Origin: Anaerolineales bacterium UBA6128
GTDB lineage: Bacteria > Chloroflexota > Anaerolineae > UBA1429
Direction: 5' to 3'
Assembly: GCA_002423325.1 (NCBI GenBank)
Contig: DIVQ01000032.1
Span: forward strand, 26,200 to 43,626
Length of the DNA: 17,427 bases
Both the position numbers and the translations under genes were made by a program. Positions 14,125 to 17,427 of this stretch are shown one piece after another (the first letter of the stretch is position 1; every line of letters begins with the position of its first letter). The notes under the pieces were generated by a model. That model saw nothing but the letters and a program-made list of their open reading frames with translations, was not told where the DNA came from and searched no databases.

Positions 14125-15177
14125 TCAGGCGTGCCGCTGCGCCACGTCGACGAGCGCGATAAAGTTGCGCGCCGCCCGCTCGCCATAGATGCCTGATGAC
14201 GTCCCCCCCAGCATCCAGTCGCGCTTGCCGCAGGTCTGCAGCAGTTCCTCTGCCATGCCCAACACCTCCTCGCGCGAGCGCGTGTCGAGCACCTCCATGT
14301 CATCCAGTCCGCCCACCAGACAGACGCGCCCGCCAATGCGCTGCAACGCTTCCTGCATCGCGATATCGCCGTAGGGCGGCTGCTCGACGGGGTCCAGCGA
14401 GTCAATCCCCAGCGCAGCGATGCTCTCAAGACAACGCTGCATGCGCCCATGGTTGTGATAGTGCGCGATGGCACCGTATGACTGGATCATCTCGACCAGC
14501 GGTTTGTCGTACGGCACCACCAGCTCCTGCCAGGAGCGCGGCCCCATCAACTCGGTGGAGTACTCGCCGCCCACCACACGCACGCAGTCCACGCCCGCGG
14601 CACAAGCTTGCTCTATCGCTGCGAACTCGCGCTCAGCCGCAATGCGCACCATCTCGCGGATGATGTCCGGCTCGCTGGCCCACAGCAGGCTGCAGTACTC
14701 CGTGCCGAGCATGTCGTTGGGGAAGCAGATGCCGGTCGCCATGCCCAGGATGGCCATGCCGTCATCGCCGACCCTCGCCTTGTGCGCCTTCCAGCGCTCC
14801 ATGTCCGGCTCGGCCGGCACAAAAGACAATGCCAGCAACGCCTCGATGTCGGCCAGGCTCTTGCAGAAATACTCCGTGCTGGCACTGGTCTGCGCAGTCG
14901 TGGTGGTCACTGCTACCAGATCGCGTCCGGGCGCATGCAACACACGCCGCACCTGGTTGCCGCGTTTCTCCGTCTCGACCGGCCAGACAGCGCCTGCCAC
15001 GGGGTTGATGCCCATCCCGACCTCAAGCCACGGGTCGGTGCGCGCCACCAATTCCGCGCCCAGAGGCGTCTCCCAACCCACGCGCCCCAACCCCCAGGGC
15101 GCCACAGGGATGCGGTCCGGCTCCTCGTGGCGCAGCGCAGCCAGCATGCGCTCGCGCGACGTCATCGTGTGAACCAT
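14125..15177 (-). CDS. Uroporphyrinogen decarboxylase-family (UroD/MtaA-like) protein, second type
   Basis: A 350-residue cytoplasmic protein of the URO-D superfamily. It opens with MTSRERMLAALRHEEPDRIPV, the classic start of UroD-like methyltransferases. It continues with SWQELVVPYDKPLVEMI (215-231), AHYHNHG (238-244), IDSLDPVEQPP and LVGGLDDMEVL. The HNHG sequence (His241-Asn-His243-Gly) falls where MtaA/CmuA have the zinc ligands HxCG. The C-terminal segment is MLGGTSSGIYG and lacks the third Cys. A metal site with a different ligand set is likely; the substrate is unknown. ATG 15177 is preferred to the frame's earlier start because GAGGAGG is eight bases upstream. It differs clearly from the convergent neighbour, so the two are not a recent duplication. 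Confidence 0.85.
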   Translation of the reverse strand: MVHTMTSRERMLAALRHEEPDRIPVAPWGLGRVGWETPLGAELVARTDPWLEVGMGINPVAGAVWPVETEKRGNQVRRVLHAPGRDLVAVTTTTAQTSASTEYFCKSLADIEALLALSFVPAEPDMERWKAHKARVGDDGMAILGMATGICFPNDMLGTEYCSLLWASEPDIIREMVRIAAEREFAAIEQACAAGVDCVRVVGGEYSTELMGPRSWQELVVPYDKPLVEMIQSYGAIAHYHNHGRMQRCLESIAALGIDSLDPVEQPPYGDIAMQEALQRIGGRVCLVGGLDDMEVLDTRSREEVLGMAEELLQTCGKRDWMLGGTSSGIYGERAARNFIALVDVAQRHA

Positions 15178-15243
15178 TCGGCCTGCCTCCTCACCCACAG
15201 ATGCTGCCCCGAGCCGGTCCAGCGCCTACAGCGCAGCGGCGCC

Positions 15244-15272
15244 AGCATAGCAGTGCAGCCGCAGTGTGTCAA
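15244..15272 (-). promoter_or_regulatory. Near-consensus promoter of the second UroD-like gene
   Basis: Minus-strand TTGACA (15272-15267), exactly 17 bases, then TATGCT (15249-15244) preceded by TGC. This is the only perfect TTGACA at correct spacing in the window, so expression is probably strong unless repressed. Confidence 0.75.
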
Positions 15273-15319
15273 ACCATCGGTAGCCTTGAATCACAGACGT
15301 ATAAGCCCTCTGAGGCAAC

Positions 15320-15348
15320 TTGTGAATGCGCCCCGTCTGTGCTATACT
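15320..15348 (+). promoter_or_regulatory. Predicted promoter of gatB
   Basis: TTGTGA (15320-15325), 17-base spacer, TATACT (15343-15348) with TGC directly before it. The ATG of gatB is 37 bases downstream. Confidence 0.7.
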
Positions 15349-15384
15349 ACCCCACAATACTTGTGCAGGGGCACGCGCAGCGCC

Positions 15385-16833
15385 ATGGACTATGAAGCCG
15401 TAATCGGCATGGAAGTGCACGCACAGATCCGCACAGAGTCCAAGATGTTCTGTGGATGCTCAGCGGATTATGCCTCGGCGACGCCAAACTCACACGTCTG
15501 TCCGGTCTGCATGGCACTGCCGGGCGTCCTGCCCGTGATCAACCAACGTGCCGTGGAGGCCACGGTGCTCACCGGCTTGGCGCTCGGGTGCGACATCCCG
15601 GAATTCGCCAAGTTCGACCGGAAAAACTATCCCTATCCCGACCTGCCCAAGGGCTACCAGATCTCGCAGTACGACCTGCCCTTGTGCATCCGCGGGCACC
15701 TTGATATCGACACTGAGGCCGGCCAACAGACCGTCCGCATCCGGCGCGTGCACCTCGAAGAGGATACCGCCAAGCTGGTGCACGCGGGTGACAGCAGCCT
15801 CATAGACTATAACCGCGCCGGCGTCCCGTTGATGGAGATCGTCACCGAAGCCGACCTCCACAGCGCCGAGGCAGCCTCCGCGTACCTGGTGACGTTGCGC
15901 ACAATCCTGCGCTACCTGGGCGTCAACAACGGCAACATGGAGGAGGGAGCGCTGCGCTGCGAGGCCAACGTTTCCCTGCGGCCGCTGGGCACAGAGTCGT
16001 TCGGCACCAAAGTCGAGGTCAAAAACCTCAACTCGTTTCGAGCGGTTCGCCAGGCCATCGACTATGAGATCGATCGCCAGCGACGCCTTCTGGATGCCGG
16101 CCAATCCGTCACGCAAGTGACCATGGGCTGGGACGATGTGCGAGGGTGCACGGTCTTTCAGCGCTCCAAAGAGGGCGCCGAAGACTACCGTTACTTTCCG
16201 GAGCCGGATCTGCCGCCATTGACGCCGTCCAGGGCCTGGGTGGCCGAGATGCGGGCCACATTGCCCGAACTGCCCGCTGCCAGGGCTGCACGTTTCGTCG
16301 AGCAGTACGGACTGCGCGAGCACGATGCGCGCCTTTTGGCCGAAGAGCGCGCCATTGCCGAGTATTTCGAGGCTACGGTTGCCGCGGCCCGCGCACACAC
16401 CGAGCCTCGCGGCGTGGCTAACTGGCTCCTGGGAGAGCTGTTCAGGCTGCTGCGTGAGCACGCCTGCGACATCGACCAGTGCCGAGTCTCGCCGGAAGGA
16501 CTGGCTGACCTGCTCGGCCTGATTCACCAGGGCGCCATCAACGCCACGGTGAGCAAGCAGGTTCTCGAAGAAATGTTCACCTCTGGCGATGCCGCCGACG
16601 TGGTGGTGCGGCGCGAGGGCCTCACGCAGCTGAACGACCACGCCGAGTTGGCGCGGGTCATCGACCGCGTGCTGGTCAGCAACCCCAAGCCCGTCCAGCA
16701 GTATCTCGACGGCAAGCAGAGCGTGTTGGCGTTCTTCGTAGGCCAGGTGATGCGTGAAACGCGCGGGCAGGCCAACCCCAACATCGTGGGGCCGCTGCTC
16801 AAGGATCGTCTCGAAAAGCAGAGAAACCGATAG
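15385..16833 (+). CDS. gatB: Aspartyl/glutamyl-tRNA(Asn/Gln) amidotransferase subunit B
   Basis: Subunit B of the GatCAB complex, which converts Glu-tRNA(Gln) and Asp-tRNA(Asn) to the cognate amidated forms. It binds the tRNA and carries the kinase and transamidation site, using ammonia supplied by GatA. The 482 residues match the usual length. The N-terminal catalytic domain has VIGMEVHAQIRTESKMFCGC and YPYPDLPKGYQISQYDLPL. LHLEEDTAK-like and NRAGVPLMEIVTE motifs follow, then the YqeY-like tail (about 330-478). Cys23, Cys25, Cys39 and Cys42 form a CxC...CPVC cluster suited to zinc. The ribosome binding site is weak (AGGGG 14 bases upstream). gatA and gatC are not adjacent; own promoter and terminator make it monocistronic. 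Confidence 0.97.
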   Translation: MDYEAVIGMEVHAQIRTESKMFCGCSADYASATPNSHVCPVCMALPGVLPVINQRAVEATVLTGLALGCDIPEFAKFDRKNYPYPDLPKGYQISQYDLPLCIRGHLDIDTEAGQQTVRIRRVHLEEDTAKLVHAGDSSLIDYNRAGVPLMEIVTEADLHSAEAASAYLVTLRTILRYLGVNNGNMEEGALRCEANVSLRPLGTESFGTKVEVKNLNSFRAVRQAIDYEIDRQRRLLDAGQSVTQVTMGWDDVRGCTVFQRSKEGAEDYRYFPEPDLPPLTPSRAWVAEMRATLPELPAARAARFVEQYGLREHDARLLAEERAIAEYFEATVAAARAHTEPRGVANWLLGELFRLLREHACDIDQCRVSPEGLADLLGLIHQGAINATVSKQVLEEMFTSGDAADVVVRREGLTQLNDHAELARVIDRVLVSNPKPVQQYLDGKQSVLAFFVGQVMRETRGQANPNIVGPLLKDRLEKQRNR

Positions 16834-16927
16834 AGCCAAGCAACGACGCAAGGTAACCAAAAGGCTCTATGACCGACTGCTTATCTCTGGCATGAGCGCC
16901 TAGCCGCCGAAGACCAAGACTGCGCAT

Positions 16928-16975
16928 GCCCCGAACCGCACGTGGATTCGTCCCGTGTTCGGTTCGGGGCGTTTT
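16928..16975 (+). terminator. Rho-independent terminator of gatB
   Basis: An 11-bp perfect stem (16928-16938 with 16960-16970), extended inside by CACG/CGTG (16939-16942 with 16954-16957), is followed by GTTTTCT. It lies about 95 bases after the gatB stop. The bases between the stop and the hairpin show no gene. Confidence 0.85.
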
Positions 16976-17075
16976 CTATGCCTGGGCCGGAAGGGCGGGC
17001 GCCAGCGCGGGGCCATGATGCGCTTTCGCGCAGAATTTGGCCGCATGTTGCGGTCAGCACATGTTATCGACAGGA

Positions 17076-17084
17076 TGCTATACA
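17076..17084 (+). promoter_or_regulatory. Possible extended -10 promoter of the glutamate dehydrogenase gene
   Basis: TGCTATACA lies 21 bases before the ATG. No good -35 hexamer occurs at the normal distance; TTGCGG (17048) is too far. The form matches other extended -10 elements in the window. Confidence 0.4.
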
Positions 17085-17105
17085 AGGCACTTGCAGGAGG
17101 ACACT

Positions 17106-17427
17106 ATGGTTCCGCGAACACCGTACGAGATCGCCATCGAGCAATTCAACACCGCCGTCAAGTACATGGACATCGATCCGGCCGTGGCCGAGATCATGCG
17201 GGTCCCGCGCCGAGAATTGACTGTGCACTTTCCCGTCAAGATGGACGACGGCACGGTACAGGTGTTCACAGGCTATCGCGTCCAGCATAGCCACGACTGT
17301 GGCCCGGCCAAGGGTGGAATACGCTACCACCCCGACGTGACCCTCGACGAGGTCAAGGCCCTCGCGATGTGGATGTGCTGGAAGTGCTCGGTCATGAACC
17401 TGCCCTACGGCGGCGGCAAGGGCGGCG
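17106..17427 (+). CDS. gdhA: Glutamate dehydrogenase (Glu/Leu/Phe/Val family), N-terminal part
   Basis: Reversible oxidative deamination of glutamate to 2-oxoglutarate and ammonia with NAD(P); cytoplasmic hexamer in the family. The window holds the first 107 residues and cuts the gene in the dimerisation/substrate domain. The N-terminal pattern is clear: FTGYRVQHSHDCGPAKGGIR (54-73), YHPDVTLDEVKALAMWM, then WKCSVMNLPYGGGKGG, where the family's substrate-binding and catalytic lysines lie. ATG 17106 has GGAGG five bases upstream. NAD or NADP preference cannot be read because the Rossmann domain lies outside. The gene follows the gatB terminator and has its own promoter. Confidence 0.93.
   Translation, partial: MVPRTPYEIAIEQFNTAVKYMDIDPAVAEIMRVPRRELTVHFPVKMDDGTVQVFTGYRVQHSHDCGPAKGGIRYHPDVTLDEVKALAMWMCWKCSVMNLPYGGGKGG

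Noticed and set aside
14125..15177. Naming a UroD-like gene hemE
   Set aside because: Neither UroD-like protein has the RQAGRY-type N-terminal signature of HemE, and the putative metal motifs resemble methyltransferase relatives.
15490..16860. A 456-codon open frame on the minus strand opposite gatB
   Set aside because: It is the antisense shadow of a GC-rich conserved gene. The translation shows no recognisable domain, and gatB is certain on the other strand.

Overview
This GC-rich window has no rRNA, tRNA, CRISPR array or insertion sequence that I can see. Strong purine-rich ribosome binding sites, many GTG/TTG starts, a stand-alone gatB, UroD-like proteins and 'two-component propeller' repeats suggest a Chloroflexota-type (Anaerolineae-like) bacterium. 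That is inference; no marker gene in the window proves it.

Layout. 1-2808 (minus): a phosphonate/phosphite-type ABC importer in the order phnD-phnC-phnE. phnE runs off the left edge, and a terminator-like hairpin lies between phnD and phnC. 3044-4171 (minus): a GT4-type glycosyltransferase whose promoter has a perfect 14-bp palindrome in its spacer. 4265-4951 (minus): an OmpR-type response regulator with a degenerate receiver. 5066-5509 (minus): the C-terminal half of a SAM methyltransferase, probably a remnant. 5617-5895 (minus): a small three-helix PQ-loop/SemiSWEET-like membrane protein. 6006-6860 (minus): an aldo/keto reductase. Divergent from it, 7029-9593 (plus) encodes an 854-residue fusion: cyclic-nucleotide-binding domain, two '2 TM + bacterial PH' modules, and a seven-bladed propeller. 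Its stop codon overlaps that of the convergent amidohydrolase operon.

9590-11966 (minus): map (methionine aminopeptidase) followed by two translationally coupled amidohydrolase-fold genes. The second has the metal ligands; the first has lost them at every equivalent position. 12143-12823 (plus): a six-helix 'half' MFS protein. 12981-14078 (plus) and 14125-15177 (minus): two convergent UroD/MtaA-like proteins separated by a strong hairpin. 15385-16833 (plus): gatB with its own promoter and terminator. 17106-17427 (plus): the start of a glutamate dehydrogenase, cut by the window edge.

How the genes fit together. The importer is one transport unit. The two UroD-like proteins and the amidohydrolase pair look like small-molecule catabolic or methyl-transfer enzymes of unknown substrate. 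gatB, map and the glutamate dehydrogenase are housekeeping. Promoters are readable before almost every transcription unit, and most have an extended -10 (TGC or TGG directly before the hexamer). The most unusual items are the cNMP/PH/propeller fusion and the active/inactive amidohydrolase pair.
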